Source of the DNA: Pseudomonas neuropathica | GTDB lineage: Bacteria; Pseudomonadota; Gammaproteobacteria; Pseudomonadales; Pseudomonadaceae | DNA: 64,000 bases | Assembly (NCBI RefSeq): GCF_015461835.1 | Contig: NZ_JACOPX010000022.1 | Location: forward strand, 1 to 64,000 | Direction of reading: 5' to 3' | Shown here: positions 35,173 to 44,542 of the stretch, piece after piece | Position numbering within the stretch: the stretch's first letter is position 1 | Layout: every line of letters starts with the position of its first letter | Made by a program: the position numbers and the translations under genes | The notes under the pieces: generated by a model | Told to the model about the DNA's origin: nothing | Databases searched by the model: none | What the model saw: only the letters and a program-made list of their open reading frames with translations

Positions 35173-36114
35173 TCAGATCGTGCGCTGGAAGACCAATGCC
35201 TTGAGTCCGCTTTCAGGGTCGATGTCGGGGAACTCCGGCGGATTCTCCAGCCGTTCTACAAAGCGCAGACTCGGCGCTTCCTGGGTCACGCCATTAATCA
35301 AAAAGTCCGAACCGAATGCCGGGTCGTTCATGCACGCCAGCACGGTGCCGTTGGCGGTGAGCAATTCCGGCAGGCGGCGCAGCACGCGTTGGTAATCCTT
35401 GGTCAGCAGGAAACTGCCTTTCTGGAAAGACGGCGGATCGATGATTACCAGATCATAAGGGCCGCTGTTGATCACCTTGCCCCAGGACTTGAACAGGTCG
35501 TGGCCGAGGAAACTGACTTTGCTCAGGTCGTGGCCGTTCAAGCGATGATTGTCGCGGCCACGGCTCAGCGCGGCGCGGGACATGTCCAGATTGACCACAT
35601 GGCTGGCGCCACCCTCGATGGCTGCCACGGAAAAACCGCAGGTGTAGGCAAACAGGTTGAGCACGCGTTTGCCGCTGGCCTGTTCGCGCACCCAGTTACG
35701 CCCGTAACGCATGTCGAGAAACAGCCCGGCGTTCTGCTTGCGGCCCAGATCGACGCGATACTGCAAGCCGCCCTCGACAATGCTCATTTCGTCGATCTCT
35801 TCACCCAGCAGCCATTCGGCGGTGCTCTGCGGCAAATAGCGATGCTGGATCAGCAAGGTGTGTGCGCCAGACTGTTTCCATTCGGCGGACCCCGTGAGCT
35901 CCAGGAGCAACGCCTTGAGATTGTCCAGTTGCTCAGGCGCCGGCTCCTTGAACAGCGACACCAGCACCACGCCTTGCAGCCAGTCCACCGTCAACTGCTC
36001 CAGCCCGGCCCAGCAGCGTCCGCGCCCGTGGAACAGGCGACGGGTTTCGCTCGGTGCAGCCGCGAGGGCCGGCAGCAGATGGGCATGGAGGGTGGCGAGG
36101 GCTTCAGGGTTCAT
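35173..36114 (-). CDS. Class I SAM-dependent methyltransferase, RlmI/RlmK-like
   Basis: A 313-residue Rossmann-fold methyltransferase of the 23S rRNA cytosine-methyltransferase group. The SAM loop is KRVLNLFAYTCGFSVAAIEGGASHV (about 148-172) and the catalytic motif is YDLVIIDPPSFQKG (about 220-233). The N-terminal PUA domain of full-length RlmI is absent, so this is the shorter class and may target another RNA. The start is the ATG at 36114. It is a monocistron between REP elements. Confidence 0.85.
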   Translation of the reverse strand: MNPEALATLHAHLLPALAAAPSETRRLFHGRGRCWAGLEQLTVDWLQGVVLVSLFKEPAPEQLDNLKALLLELTGSAEWKQSGAHTLLIQHRYLPQSTAEWLLGEEIDEMSIVEGGLQYRVDLGRKQNAGLFLDMRYGRNWVREQASGKRVLNLFAYTCGFSVAAIEGGASHVVNLDMSRAALSRGRDNHRLNGHDLSKVSFLGHDLFKSWGKVINSGPYDLVIIDPPSFQKGSFLLTKDYQRVLRRLPELLTANGTVLACMNDPAFGSDFLINGVTQEAPSLRFVERLENPPEFPDIDPESGLKALVFQRTI

Positions 36115-36313
36115 CGGTCAGGATCGGCAAGCAAAAGGGCCGGCATTTTAACCACAAATACGCCGTCACGAACGATTGCCGGCGACGGGCAAAAACGGCC
36201 TTTCGCAAAAGACCTGTATCAAAAATGAATTTCTGCAGAGCCCGCTGCTCATACCAGTTAAGCAGCGGATTCAAGCCGCTAAATCGTTAATGCAATTCAG
36301 GGAGTGCAGTTCC

Positions 36314-36727
36314 ATGTGCCCAACACCTACGGCGAGCGCGCACCTTCCTGACGGATTGATTCTGGTGGTTGAGGATGATCCGTTGATTCTGGAGTTTCTC
36401 TGCGAAATTCTTCAGGAGGAAGGTTTCAAAGTCGAGCCACGTACCAGCGCGGATGACGCCAAGCTGTATCTGGAAGAGCACGCGCCGGAAGTGGCCTTGC
36501 TGCTGACCGACATCACCATGCCCGGCGAAATCAATGGCGCCGGGTTGGCCAACCTGGTCGGCGAACGCTGGCCGGACAAGCCGGTCATGGTCATGTCCGG
36601 CTATGAAACCCCGGAGACATCGGGGGTCAAGCACCCGGTGGCGTTCATCAAGAAGCCGTGGGCCATCGGCCAGTTACTCGACTGCGTGGATAGCGCGTTC
36701 AAGTCCAAGGCTCCGCGCCTGCACTGA
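36314..36727 (+). CDS. Single-domain response regulator (CheY-like)
   Basis: A 137-residue receiver-only protein. ILVVEDDPLILEFLCEIL opens the domain, the phospho-acceptor is the Asp in LLLTDITMPG (about residue 65), and VMVMSGYET and AFIKKPWAIGQLL supply the switch threonine/serine and the conserved Lys. The ATG at 36314 has GGGAG about ten bases upstream; the in-frame ATG at 36290 has none. No kinase gene is adjacent. The partner is unknown. The HAD gene starts 79 bases past its stop. Confidence 0.85.
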   Translation: MCPTPTASAHLPDGLILVVEDDPLILEFLCEILQEEGFKVEPRTSADDAKLYLEEHAPEVALLLTDITMPGEINGAGLANLVGERWPDKPVMVMSGYETPETSGVKHPVAFIKKPWAIGQLLDCVDSAFKSKAPRLH

Positions 36728-36805
36728 GATGCCGGGGCGAATCGCCGGGCAAAAATGCTACATTGCCCGGCCAATCCGCCCAGTCTTGTCAAAGGATGCG
36801 ATCTT

Positions 36806-37474
36806 TTGTCTGCTCACTTTAACGTCTTCGATCGCGCGTTCGGCGCGTTTCTGTTCGACATGGACGGCACCGTCCTCAATTCCATTGCCGCCGCCGAGCG
36901 GATCTGGGCAGCCTGGGCCGTGCGCCATGGCGTCGATGTGGAAACGCTTTTGCCGACCATTCATGGCGTGCGCGCGATCGACACCATCACCCGGCTGAAC
37001 CTGCCGGGGGTGGATGCCGAGGCGCAAGCGGCGGTAATCACCGAGGCGGAAATCGAAGACGTTGAAGGCATTGTCGAGATACCCGGCGCGGCGAAATTTC
37101 TCAATAGCCTGCCCAAAGATCGCTGGGCGATGGTGACGTCGGCGCCACGGGATCTGGCGTTGCGGCGCATGGCGGCGGCGGGGATTCCAACGCCAGCGGT
37201 GATGATCACGGCTGAAGATGTGAAGGCGGGTAAGCCCGACCCGGCCGGCTATTTACTGGCGGCCCAACGTCTTGGCCTGGACGCGCGTGATTGCCTGATT
37301 TTCGAAGACGCCACGGTCGGTATTCAGGCTGCTGAAGCCGCCGCTGCGCCGCTGATGATCATCACCACGACGCATCAGCATCCGCTGGAAACGGCCCATG
37401 CGACGTTGGCCAGTTATGCTGCGGTCAGCGTCAAGATCGATAGCGACGGTCAACTCCACCTGCAAAAAAACTGA
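36806..37474 (+). CDS. HAD-superfamily phosphatase (subfamily IA)
   Basis: A 222-residue phosphatase. The aspartate-box is LFDMDGTVLNS (nucleophile Asp18, general acid Asp20), followed by the cap helix region, AMVTSAPRDLA, and KPDPAGYLLAAQRLGL with FEDATVGIQAA. TTG at 36806 is chosen as the start because AAAGGA lies about ten bases before it and the homologous N-terminus begins LSAHFNVFDRAFGA. Upstream in-frame sequence overlaps the response regulator region. Sugar- or glycerol-phosphate substrates are likely but not specified. Confidence 0.85.
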   Translation: MSAHFNVFDRAFGAFLFDMDGTVLNSIAAAERIWAAWAVRHGVDVETLLPTIHGVRAIDTITRLNLPGVDAEAQAAVITEAEIEDVEGIVEIPGAAKFLNSLPKDRWAMVTSAPRDLALRRMAAAGIPTPAVMITAEDVKAGKPDPAGYLLAAQRLGLDARDCLIFEDATVGIQAAEAAAAPLMIITTTHQHPLETAHATLASYAAVSVKIDSDGQLHLQKN

Positions 37475-37486
37475 CACAACACAATC

Positions 37487-37580
37487 CCTTGTAGGAGTGA
37501 GCCTGCTCGCGATAGCGGTGTGTCAGACACACAGATTTGACTGACACACCGCTATCGCGAGCAGGCTCACTCCTACAGGG
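37487..37580. repeat. REP pair, GTAGGAGTGAGCCTGCTCGC family
   Basis: Inverted pair between the HAD gene and the ICMT-like gene. Confidence 0.9.
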
Positions 37581-37595
37581 GACTGTGTTCGCAAA

Positions 37596-38255
37596 TCAAT
37601 AAACGCCGGGCACCAACCGCCAACTCCGCGCACAGTAAGCGTCATACTCCGCGCCAAACTGCGCCCGCAGCAGCGCTTCTTCCGAATGAATCCGGGCAAT
37701 CAGCGGAATCAACGTCAGCGCCGCCAGCATCAACCCGACCACCGAACGAAACGCCAATGCCCAGCCCACGGCATTGACCACCAGCCCCAGATAACTCGGA
37801 TTGCGCAGCCGTTGGTAAATGCCATCGGTCACCAATCGATGCCCCGGTTGAATCGCCACCAGTCCGCTGAAACGTCGCCCCAGCACAAACACCGGCCACA
37901 ACCGCAGCACGCCGCCGACGATAAACAGCAATGCGCCGAGCCAGCGCACGCCTTCACCGCCCACCGTCCAGAAATTCACCCGGTCGCAATAGGCCGGCAG
38001 AAAACCACTGACCAGACCAATTACGCCAAACGCCGGAATCACCCAGCGATTGGCGCGGTCTTCACGCTCGCCGGAACTGAGGTTGACCTCGCTGAACAGC
38101 GAAGCGATCACCATGGCCACCGTCGCCAGTGCGACGATCACCAGCGAACCGTGGGAAAAGAACATCGCCACGCCGCCAATGCCCCACACCGCCAGGCCGA
38201 GGTAGGCGAGGGTGGCGAGTACCGCGACGACGGTCATTTGTGCGGACATTCTCAT
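37596..38255 (-). CDS. Isoprenylcysteine carboxyl methyltransferase-family membrane protein
   Basis: A 219-residue inner-membrane protein of the ICMT/PEMT group with five or six helices. The family signature is in the C-terminal half: VTDGIYQRLRNPSYLGLVVNAVGWALAFRS, with HSEEALLRAQFGAEYDAYCARSWRLVPGVY at the end. These lack a eukaryotic prenyl substrate; the bacterial substrate is unknown. The ATG at 38255 is preferred over the TTG at 38261. It is a monocistron. Confidence 0.85.
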   Translation of the reverse strand: MRMSAQMTVVAVLATLAYLGLAVWGIGGVAMFFSHGSLVIVALATVAMVIASLFSEVNLSSGEREDRANRWVIPAFGVIGLVSGFLPAYCDRVNFWTVGGEGVRWLGALLFIVGGVLRLWPVFVLGRRFSGLVAIQPGHRLVTDGIYQRLRNPSYLGLVVNAVGWALAFRSVVGLMLAALTLIPLIARIHSEEALLRAQFGAEYDAYCARSWRLVPGVY

Positions 38256-38307
38256 GGTCAACTCACGGCTGGATGCTGATCTGATGAGTGTAGATCCACC
38301 GCAAAAC

Positions 38308-38400
38308 CTGTGGGAGCGAGCCTGCTCGCGAAAGCGTTGGCTCAGTCAAAATCGATGTTGGATGTGCCGGTCCCTTCGCGAGCAAGCTCGCTCCCACAGG
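38308..38400. repeat. REP pair, TGTGGGAGCGAGCCTGCTCGC family
   Basis: Inverted pair of the 'TGTGGGAGCGAG' subtype, followed at 38440 by a third, single copy. Confidence 0.88.
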
Positions 38401-38439
38401 TTCAGAAGTGATCTCGCACTTTCTGTATGACGCAGATCC

Positions 38440-38468
38440 CTGTGGGAGCGAGCCTGCTCGCGAAGCGG
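38440..38468. repeat. Single REP element, TGTGGGAGCGAGCCTGCTCGC family
   Basis: Lone copy in the same orientation as the left arm at 38308, with no inverted partner; it ends six bases before the LysR stop. Confidence 0.85.
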
Positions 38469-38473
38469 CCCTC

Positions 38474-39370
38474 TCAGTCAGCGGCTATCTCTCCGTCAGT
38501 CAGGACTTTGCGGAAGGTCTCGACCAATGGCCGCAAGTTGATCCGGTGCCACGCCGCCCACAATGGCGTGGTCAAGGTCAGCCACGGCAGCTCCCGCAGC
38601 ACTACGCCCGGCGGTGCGTTATGGCTCAGGCCTTTCTGGATCATCGCAATCCCCAGCCCCGACGCCACCAGACCCAACGCGGTAAACGGTTCGGTCGCCT
38701 GCATGCGCACATCCGGGGTGAATCCCGCACGGATGCAGGCGCTGACGAACTCATCGTTGGCGTCCTGACGCGGCTGCACGCCGATCCATTCCTGATTGGC
38801 CAGATCCTCCGGGTTCAACGCAGCTCGCTGCGCCAGCGGATGCTGTTCCGGTAACGCCAGCAGCATCGGGTCATCGAGCACCTGAAAACCCAGCAGATCC
38901 GGATCGTCATCGGTCGGCGGCTCACTCACCAAGGCGATATCGAGGCTACGCTGTCGCAGGCCTTCCAATTGCTCGGCGGAACTGAGGTTGTATAGCGCGA
39001 CGTGCACGTTGGGACGATCTGCGCGCAGCACGCGCAAGGCGTTGGGCAGGACGCCGGCATGCATGGCGTTCTCGATATAGCCGATGCACAGGCCACCTTC
39101 TTCGCCGCGACCGAGGCGCTTGCCGAGGGATTCCAGGCGATTGGCGTGGGTCAGCAGGGCGCGGGTTTCGGCAAGAAAAGTCTGGCCGTCGCGGGTCAGG
39201 CGAATGCGTTGCTGGCTGCGCTCGAACAGCGTCAGGCCCAGCCGTTCTTCGAGCTGGGCGATCTGCCGGCTCAGTGGCGACTGGGAAATATGCAGCCGTT
39301 CGGCGGCGCGGCCGACGTGTTCTTCCTCGGCGACTACAACGAAGTAGCGCAATTGGCGGATATCGATCAT
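38474..39370 (-). CDS. LysR-family transcriptional regulator
   Basis: A 298-residue regulator. The helix-turn-helix covers residues 1-60 (IDIRQLRYFVVVAEEEHVGRAAERLHISQSPLSRQIAQLE). The effector domain is in two halves from about 90. The ATG at 39370 is the conserved LysR start. It is divergent from the aldo/keto reductase-SDR-SRPBCC operon at 39484 with a 113-base gap, and is the likely regulator of that operon. Confidence 0.9.
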   Translation of the reverse strand: MIDIRQLRYFVVVAEEEHVGRAAERLHISQSPLSRQIAQLEERLGLTLFERSQQRIRLTRDGQTFLAETRALLTHANRLESLGKRLGRGEEGGLCIGYIENAMHAGVLPNALRVLRADRPNVHVALYNLSSAEQLEGLRQRSLDIALVSEPPTDDDPDLLGFQVLDDPMLLALPEQHPLAQRAALNPEDLANQEWIGVQPRQDANDEFVSACIRAGFTPDVRMQATEPFTALGLVASGLGIAMIQKGLSHNAPPGVVLRELPWLTLTTPLWAAWHRINLRPLVETFRKVLTDGEIAAD

Positions 39371-39483
39371 GTCAGACCTATAGGGACTCAAGTGCTGCGT
39401 ATTATGTCTTGGACGGTCTCGGTGTCGCAATCTAGGATCTGCTCAACGGTCACACACACCCAGAACCTATCGAGGAAAAACCC

Positions 39484-40506
39484 ATGAGCTTGAAAGACAA
39501 ACTGCCCGGCCAGCTGGGCTTCGGCACCGCACCACTGGGCAACATGTTCCGCGCCATCCCCGAAGAAGAAGCGCAGGCCACCGTGCATGCCGCGTGGGAT
39601 GCCGGCGTGCGTTACTTCGATACCGCGCCTTTTTACGGCTCCGGTCTGTCGGAGATCCGCCTCGGTGAAGCGTTGAAGCAATACAAGCGCGACGACTATG
39701 TGCTCAGCAGCAAGGTTGGCCGGGTGATTCTCGATGAAGTCGAAGACGCCGCCGCCCGCGATCTCGGCGAGAAGAGCGGGGTGTTCGAACACGGTCGCCC
39801 GAACAAAATCGTCAACGATTACAGCGCCGACGCGACTATGCGTTCGATCGAAGACAGCCTCAAGCGTCTGCAAACCGATCGCCTCGACATCGTCTGGGTG
39901 CACGACATCGCTCAGGATTTTTACGGCGATCAATGGCTGGAATACTTCAATCAGGCCCGCACCGGCGCGTTCAGAGTCCTCACCCGCTTGCGCGAAGAAG
40001 GCGTGATCAAAGGCTGGGGCCTGGGCGTGAACAAAGTCGAGCCGTGCGAGCTGACCCTCGACCTCACTGAGGCGCAGCCGGATGGTTTCCTGCTGGCCGG
40101 TCGCTACACGCTGCTCGACCATGAACGCCCGTTGCAACGCCTGATGGATGCAGCGCTGGCGCAAAACGTTGAAATCGTTGTCGGTGGCCCTTACAGCTCG
40201 GGCATCCTGGCCGGTGGCTCGCACTTCGAATACCAGCAGGCCAGCCCTGAAGTCATCGCCAAGGTCGAGCAGATCAAACGCATCGCCGCCGCTTACAACG
40301 TCGATATCAAAGCCGCTGCGCTACAGTTCTCGCTGGCCAATCCCGCTGTTGCGGCGGTGATTCCCGGCGCAAGCAAACCGCAACGCATTGCCGAAGATGT
40401 CGCGGCATTGTCGGCCAGCATTCCTGCCGGTTTCTGGCAGGCGATGCGCGACGCCCAACTGGTTTCCGAACGTGCACCATTGCCAATCGATGAGGTGAAA
40501 GCATGA
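39484..40506 (+). CDS. Aldo/keto reductase
   Basis: A 340-residue NAD(P)-dependent reductase/dehydrogenase of the aldo/keto reductase superfamily, close to D-threo-aldose 1-dehydrogenase types. The catalytic tyrosine is in YFDTAPFYGSGLSE, with the Lys in SSKVGRV and the His in VWVHDIAQ. AAALQFSLANPAVAAVIPGASKPQ is the cofactor-binding tail. First gene of a probable three-gene operon (SDR and SRPBCC follow). The start is the first ATG. Sugars or small carbonyls are plausible substrates. Confidence 0.9.
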   Translation: MSLKDKLPGQLGFGTAPLGNMFRAIPEEEAQATVHAAWDAGVRYFDTAPFYGSGLSEIRLGEALKQYKRDDYVLSSKVGRVILDEVEDAAARDLGEKSGVFEHGRPNKIVNDYSADATMRSIEDSLKRLQTDRLDIVWVHDIAQDFYGDQWLEYFNQARTGAFRVLTRLREEGVIKGWGLGVNKVEPCELTLDLTEAQPDGFLLAGRYTLLDHERPLQRLMDAALAQNVEIVVGGPYSSGILAGGSHFEYQQASPEVIAKVEQIKRIAAAYNVDIKAAALQFSLANPAVAAVIPGASKPQRIAEDVAALSASIPAGFWQAMRDAQLVSERAPLPIDEVKA

Positions 40507-41300
40507 AGATTGATCTGAGTGGAAAACTGGCCATCGTCAGCGGCAGCACCGCTGGCATCGGTCTGGGCATCAGCCAGTCGCTGGCCGAATCCGGCGCCAC
40601 GGTGGTGGTGATTGGTCGCGACACCGCCAAGGTCGAGCAGGCGCTGGCGAGCATTCGCGAGAAGGTGCCGGGCGCGCAATTGCGTGGTCTGGCTGCCGAT
40701 CTGGGCACCGCGGAGGGCGCGCAGAAGCTGTTCGCCGCTGAACCGCGTGCGGACATTCTGGTGAACAATCTCGGCATCTTCGACGCCGTGGATTTCTTCG
40801 AAGCGCCGGACAGCGAGTGGACGCGTTTCTATGAGGTCAACGTGATTTCCGGCGTGCGCCTGGCGCGGCACTACGTGCCGGCGATGGTCGAGCAGGGCTG
40901 GGGCCGGGTGATCTTCCTGTCCTCGGAATCCGGTGTGGCAACGCCAGCGGACATGATCAACTACGGCGTGACCAAAAGCGCCAATCTGGCGGTGTCCCAC
41001 GGTCTGGCCAAACGTCTGGCTGGTACCGGGGTGACGGTCAATGCGATCCTGCCGGGGCCGACCTTCACCGACGGCCTGCAAGACATGCTCAAGGATGCCG
41101 CCGCCGAATCAGGGCGCAACTTGCGCGATGAAGCCGACGCTTTTGTGCTCAAGGCCCGTCCAACTTCGATCATCCAGCGCGTAGCGGATGTTGAGGAGGT
41201 CGCGCATCTGGTGACCTACATTGCTTCGCCGCTGTCCTCGGCCACCACCGGCGCCGCTTTGCGTGTCGATGGCGGCGTGGTCGACAGCCTGACTATCTGA
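40503..41300 (+). CDS. Short-chain dehydrogenase/reductase
   Basis: A 265-residue NAD(P)-dependent oxidoreductase. TGxxxGIG-type nucleotide loop (GSTAGIGLGISQSL), NNLG, the active-site Ser in FLSSESG, and the YGVTKSAN motif (Tyr/Lys) are all present. It overlaps the aldo/keto reductase by four bases (ATGA), so it is translationally coupled. It likely acts in the same pathway. The substrate is unknown. Confidence 0.9.
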   Translation: MKIDLSGKLAIVSGSTAGIGLGISQSLAESGATVVVIGRDTAKVEQALASIREKVPGAQLRGLAADLGTAEGAQKLFAAEPRADILVNNLGIFDAVDFFEAPDSEWTRFYEVNVISGVRLARHYVPAMVEQGWGRVIFLSSESGVATPADMINYGVTKSANLAVSHGLAKRLAGTGVTVNAILPGPTFTDGLQDMLKDAAAESGRNLRDEADAFVLKARPTSIIQRVADVEEVAHLVTYIASPLSSATTGAALRVDGGVVDSLTI

Positions 41301-41323
41301 ATTCCCGAGAGAGACGTTTATCT

Positions 41324-41734
41324 ATGCCAACAGCATCCGCAACCATCGACATTCCGGCCTCGGCCGATCAGGTCTGGCAATTGATCGGCGGCTTCAACAC
41401 GCTGCCCGATTGGCTGCCCTTTATTCCCAACAGTGAACTGAGCGACGGTGGCCGTGTGCGCACCTTGCAGACCGCTGACGGCGCTGTGGTGATCGAGCGA
41501 CTGCAAGCGTTCGACAACGCCGCGAAGACTTACAGCTATTCGATTGAACAGGCACCGTTCCCGGCGACTGATTACCTGGCGACGATCAAGGTCGAAGCCC
41601 AGGGACAGGGCGCACGCGTGACGTGGTCGGGGCGTTTCAACGCCAAAGGCGTGAGTGATGAGGAAGTGGTGGCGTTGTTCAGCGGCATCTACCAAGGTGG
41701 CCTCGAGGCACTCCGAGCCAATTACCCAGCCTGA
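41324..41734 (+). CDS. SRPBCC-family (START/Bet v1-like) ligand-binding protein
   Basis: A 136-residue SRPBCC-fold protein of the polyketide-cyclase/dehydratase-like group: IDIPASADQVWQLIGGFNTLPDWLPFIPNSE at the N-terminus, then the sheet residues and the long C-terminal helix. The gene follows the SDR by 23 bases and probably belongs to the operon. It may bind a hydrophobic intermediate or catalyse a minor step; no catalytic residue can be assigned. Confidence 0.83.
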   Translation: MPTASATIDIPASADQVWQLIGGFNTLPDWLPFIPNSELSDGGRVRTLQTADGAVVIERLQAFDNAAKTYSYSIEQAPFPATDYLATIKVEAQGQGARVTWSGRFNAKGVSDEEVVALFSGIYQGGLEALRANYPA

Positions 41735-41750
41735 TCAACACCACAATCCA

Positions 41751-41842
41751 ATGTAGGAGTGAGCCTGCTCGCGATGGCGTTTTGTCATTCAATGAGTAGT
41801 TGACTGACACACCGCTATCGCGAGCAGGCTCACCCCTACAGG
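41751..41842. repeat. REP pair, GTAGGAGTGAGCCTGCTCGC family
   Basis: Inverted pair between the SRPBCC gene and the kinase gene; the right arm has a CACCCCTACA variant of the usual CACTCCTACA. Confidence 0.88.
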
Positions 41843-41863
41843 GGTTGCGTTTCAGAGTGGGAA

Positions 41864-43258
41864 TCAGGAATTCTCGATCAGGCTCTGCCGGCAATCGAGC
41901 ACCAGTTTCGCCCCGCCCAGATCACTGCTGCCGACTTCAAGACTGAAGCCATGCAAGCTGACAATCGCCGCCACAATCGACAGTCCGAGGCCAAAGCCAC
42001 CCTGCGGCTGCCCACCCTCGGCGCGATAGAAGCGCTGGAACACCGCCTCGCGCTCAGCCTCGGGAATTCCCGGTCCGGAATCGTGCACCTCAATCCGCGT
42101 CTGCCCACCCGCGTTCACCCCACGCAGCATCACTGTGCCGCCCGGTGGTGTGAACTTGATCGAGTTACTCAGCAGATTGGCCAAGGCCTCGAACAGCAAC
42201 GCCCGATCGCCATTCAGCGGCGGCAATGTTTCCGGCATGTTCAGCTCGAAACGCAACTCGCCTTCTTCGGCCAGCGGCAGGTAAAACTCGTGCAGTTCTT
42301 CCAGCAATTGCACTGGATCGAGCTCGACAAAACCTGAACGGCGCTGGCGATCCTCAAGCTCGGAAATCCGCAACAACCCGCGAAACCGCGCCATCAGCGT
42401 GTCCGCTTCGGCGAGCACCAGATCCAGTTGCGCCGCTTCCTGCGAACCTTCGCCAGCCTGCTGCTGCATGCGATACAACTGCGCGCGCAGGCGCGTCAGT
42501 GGCGTGCGCAGATCATGGGCGATGTTGTCGCAGACGCCTTTGACTTCATTCATCAAGCGCTCGATACGCTCCAGCATCGCGTTGACGATGGCCGCGAGCA
42601 TGTCCAGTTCATCGCGGCGATTGGACAGGGGCAGGCGATGCGTCAGGTCGCCGGCCACAATTGCCTGGGCGCTGTCCTGAATCGCCCGGATGCGCCGCAA
42701 CGGCCGACGCCGCAGTAAATGCCAACCGGCAATGCCCGGCAGAATCGTCAGCGACACGCCCCAGAACAACGCATGCAAAATGATCCGCGTGACGGCGAAC
42801 AGCGAGCCGTTGTCGCGCAGCAATACCAGCCAGCGCCCATCGCGGGTTTGCGTGGCCACCGCATCGCAGCTGTCATTGGGCAGGGTCGGGTCATCGGAGT
42901 CGGCGCAGTCGGCGAGCATGTGGATCTTGCCGTCCAGCGGCAGGCCTTCGGGGATCTGCTGGAGTGCGCCGCCAAGGTAGACGCCTTGCGCATCGAACAG
43001 GCCATAAGCGTCGATGCCGCGAATGTCGAAGGTCATGCTGGCGGCGAGGGCGTCTTCGAGTTGTTCGCCGCGAAAGTGCGAAAACAGGTGCTGACGTTGC
43101 ATCAACGAGTGTTTGGCGAGGTTGTCGAGGTAGCCGGAGACCTCGTAATACATGACCCCCATGAGGATCGCGCTCCAGGCCACGAACAGCGAACTGTACA
43201 GCGCCAGCAATCGGCTGCTGGAGGAGCGCCAGCCGTCAGACGGGTTCGGCAATGACAT
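41864..43258 (-). CDS. Two-component sensor histidine kinase
   Basis: A 464-residue membrane kinase. Helix 1 is at about 16-38 and helix 2 at about 155-180, flanking a periplasmic sensor with two cysteines in the CADSDDPTLPNDSCD segment (a possible metal or disulfide site). HAMP (about 181-235) leads to the HisKA box NIAHDLRTPLTRL with phospho-acceptor His248, then ATPase motifs (LLSNSIKFT, DSGPGIPE, FGLGLSIV). It overlaps the OmpR-type regulator gene by 23 bases, so the pair is coupled. The cue is unknown. Confidence 0.9.
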   Translation of the reverse strand: MSLPNPSDGWRSSSSRLLALYSSLFVAWSAILMGVMYYEVSGYLDNLAKHSLMQRQHLFSHFRGEQLEDALAASMTFDIRGIDAYGLFDAQGVYLGGALQQIPEGLPLDGKIHMLADCADSDDPTLPNDSCDAVATQTRDGRWLVLLRDNGSLFAVTRIILHALFWGVSLTILPGIAGWHLLRRRPLRRIRAIQDSAQAIVAGDLTHRLPLSNRRDELDMLAAIVNAMLERIERLMNEVKGVCDNIAHDLRTPLTRLRAQLYRMQQQAGEGSQEAAQLDLVLAEADTLMARFRGLLRISELEDRQRRSGFVELDPVQLLEELHEFYLPLAEEGELRFELNMPETLPPLNGDRALLFEALANLLSNSIKFTPPGGTVMLRGVNAGGQTRIEVHDSGPGIPEAEREAVFQRFYRAEGGQPQGGFGLGLSIVAAIVSLHGFSLEVGSSDLGGAKLVLDCRQSLIENS

Positions 43259-43919
43259 AACCCGAGCCCCGTACCGTGCGGATCAGCGGCACATGGCCGG
43301 CGGCGTCGATCTTCTTGCGCAGACGGCCGATGTGCACGTCGATCAGGTTAGTGCCGGGGTCGAAGTGATAGCCCCAGACCTCTTCGAAAATCATCATCCG
43401 CGAAAGGATCTGGCCACTGTTGCGCATGAGGAATTCGAGCAGCTTGTATTCGGTCGGCAGCAGCGTCAGCACTTGTTCGGCGCGGCGCGCTTCATGGCTG
43501 ATCAAATCAAGTTCGAGGTCGGCCACCTGCAACGTCGTTGCCTGAGTGGCACCGCTGTTCTGCCGACGCAGCAACACTTCCACCCGCGCGGCCATTTCAT
43601 CGGTGGCGAACGGTTTGGTCAGGTAATCATCGCCGCCGGCGCGCAAGCCGCGTACGCGTTCGTCGACATCGGAGAGGGCGCTGATCATCAGGATCGGCGT
43701 GGCCACGCCCATGGTACGCAGCGTGGTGACGATGGCCAGGCCATCGAGTTCGGGCAGCATGCGGTCGAGGGTGATCAGGTCGTAGTTGCCGGTAACGGCG
43801 CGGTCGAGGCCTTCGCGGCCATTGTCGACCCAGTCGACTTCCAGCCCGTGGCTGCTCAGTTCGGCGACGATTTCCCGAGCGGTCACGGCGTCGTCTTCGA
43901 TGGTCAAGATACGAGTCAT
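43236..43919 (-). CDS. OmpR-family response regulator
   Basis: A 227-residue regulator. The receiver opens RILTIEDDA with phospho-acceptor Asp52 and Lys102 in DDYLTKPF. The winged-helix DNA-binding domain is at about 130-225 (LLPTEYKLLEFLMRNSG, ending RTVRGSGYVIAEPV). It is cotranscribed with the downstream kinase (overlap 43236-43258). The start at 43919 trims an upstream extension. The divergent cysteine-rich gene at 44086 is a possible target. Confidence 0.92.
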   Translation of the reverse strand: MTRILTIEDDAVTAREIVAELSSHGLEVDWVDNGREGLDRAVTGNYDLITLDRMLPELDGLAIVTTLRTMGVATPILMISALSDVDERVRGLRAGGDDYLTKPFATDEMAARVEVLLRRQNSGATQATTLQVADLELDLISHEARRAEQVLTLLPTEYKLLEFLMRNSGQILSRMMIFEEVWGYHFDPGTNLIDVHIGRLRKKIDAAGHVPLIRTVRGSGYVIAEPV

Positions 43920-44085
43920 AGGCAGGCCTGCTGATCGGTTCAAACGGAATGGCAGCATTTTGCCAAGAAATTCCGCTGACGCTTTAAATTAACTTTCATG
44001 TTGTAGCTGTCATTTACGCGCTCTGGGAATTAATTTGCCGGAACATTGATATCATCTGGCCATAGTTCTCTACAGGAGTTGTCCC

Positions 44086-44421
44086 GTGCGTATTTCCATT
44101 CGCCGTGGCTGGATGCCAATCACCGGTCTGTTGCTGGTGCTGTTCAGCGCTTCGGCATGGACGGCCAATACCCCGTGTTCCGGGAAGAAGGGCGGGATTG
44201 CCCGCTGCGATGGCGACCTGTTCCTGTGCAATGACGGTTCTATCAGCGGCTCGAAGAAAAGCTGCGCGGCGATGTTTGGCGAGCGCCAGCAGGCCCGTCC
44301 GCAAAACTTCCTGCAAAGTGATGATGGCTGCGCCTGCGGCACCGGTTCCTTCTGCACTGGCCCACGCGGCGGGGTGTATTGCCTGACCCCAAGCGGTAAC
44401 AAGAGCTACAAACGCAAATAG
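44086..44421 (+). CDS. Secreted eight-cysteine protein
   Basis: A 111-residue secreted protein with a GTG start and a strong ACAGGAG upstream. Residues 1-27 are a signal peptide (ends SAWTA). The mature chain has eight cysteines in two groups of four, an even number that suggests disulfide pairing in the periplasm. An in-frame ATG at 44113 would lose most of the signal peptide. It is divergent from the OmpR-type two-component gene pair, which may regulate it. I do not recognise the family. Confidence 0.75.
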   Translation: MRISIRRGWMPITGLLLVLFSASAWTANTPCSGKKGGIARCDGDLFLCNDGSISGSKKSCAAMFGERQQARPQNFLQSDDGCACGTGSFCTGPRGGVYCLTPSGNKSYKRK

Positions 44422-44542
44422 CTGGCATTTGTGCCAATGCATAAAACCCGCTGTTATTCGGCCCTTGTTGCAATTTGCATGGTCTTGGGAAGTTCATTCT
44501 TTATAACTAATTGAAACTTAAGGGTTTATTTATTTTTCGCGA

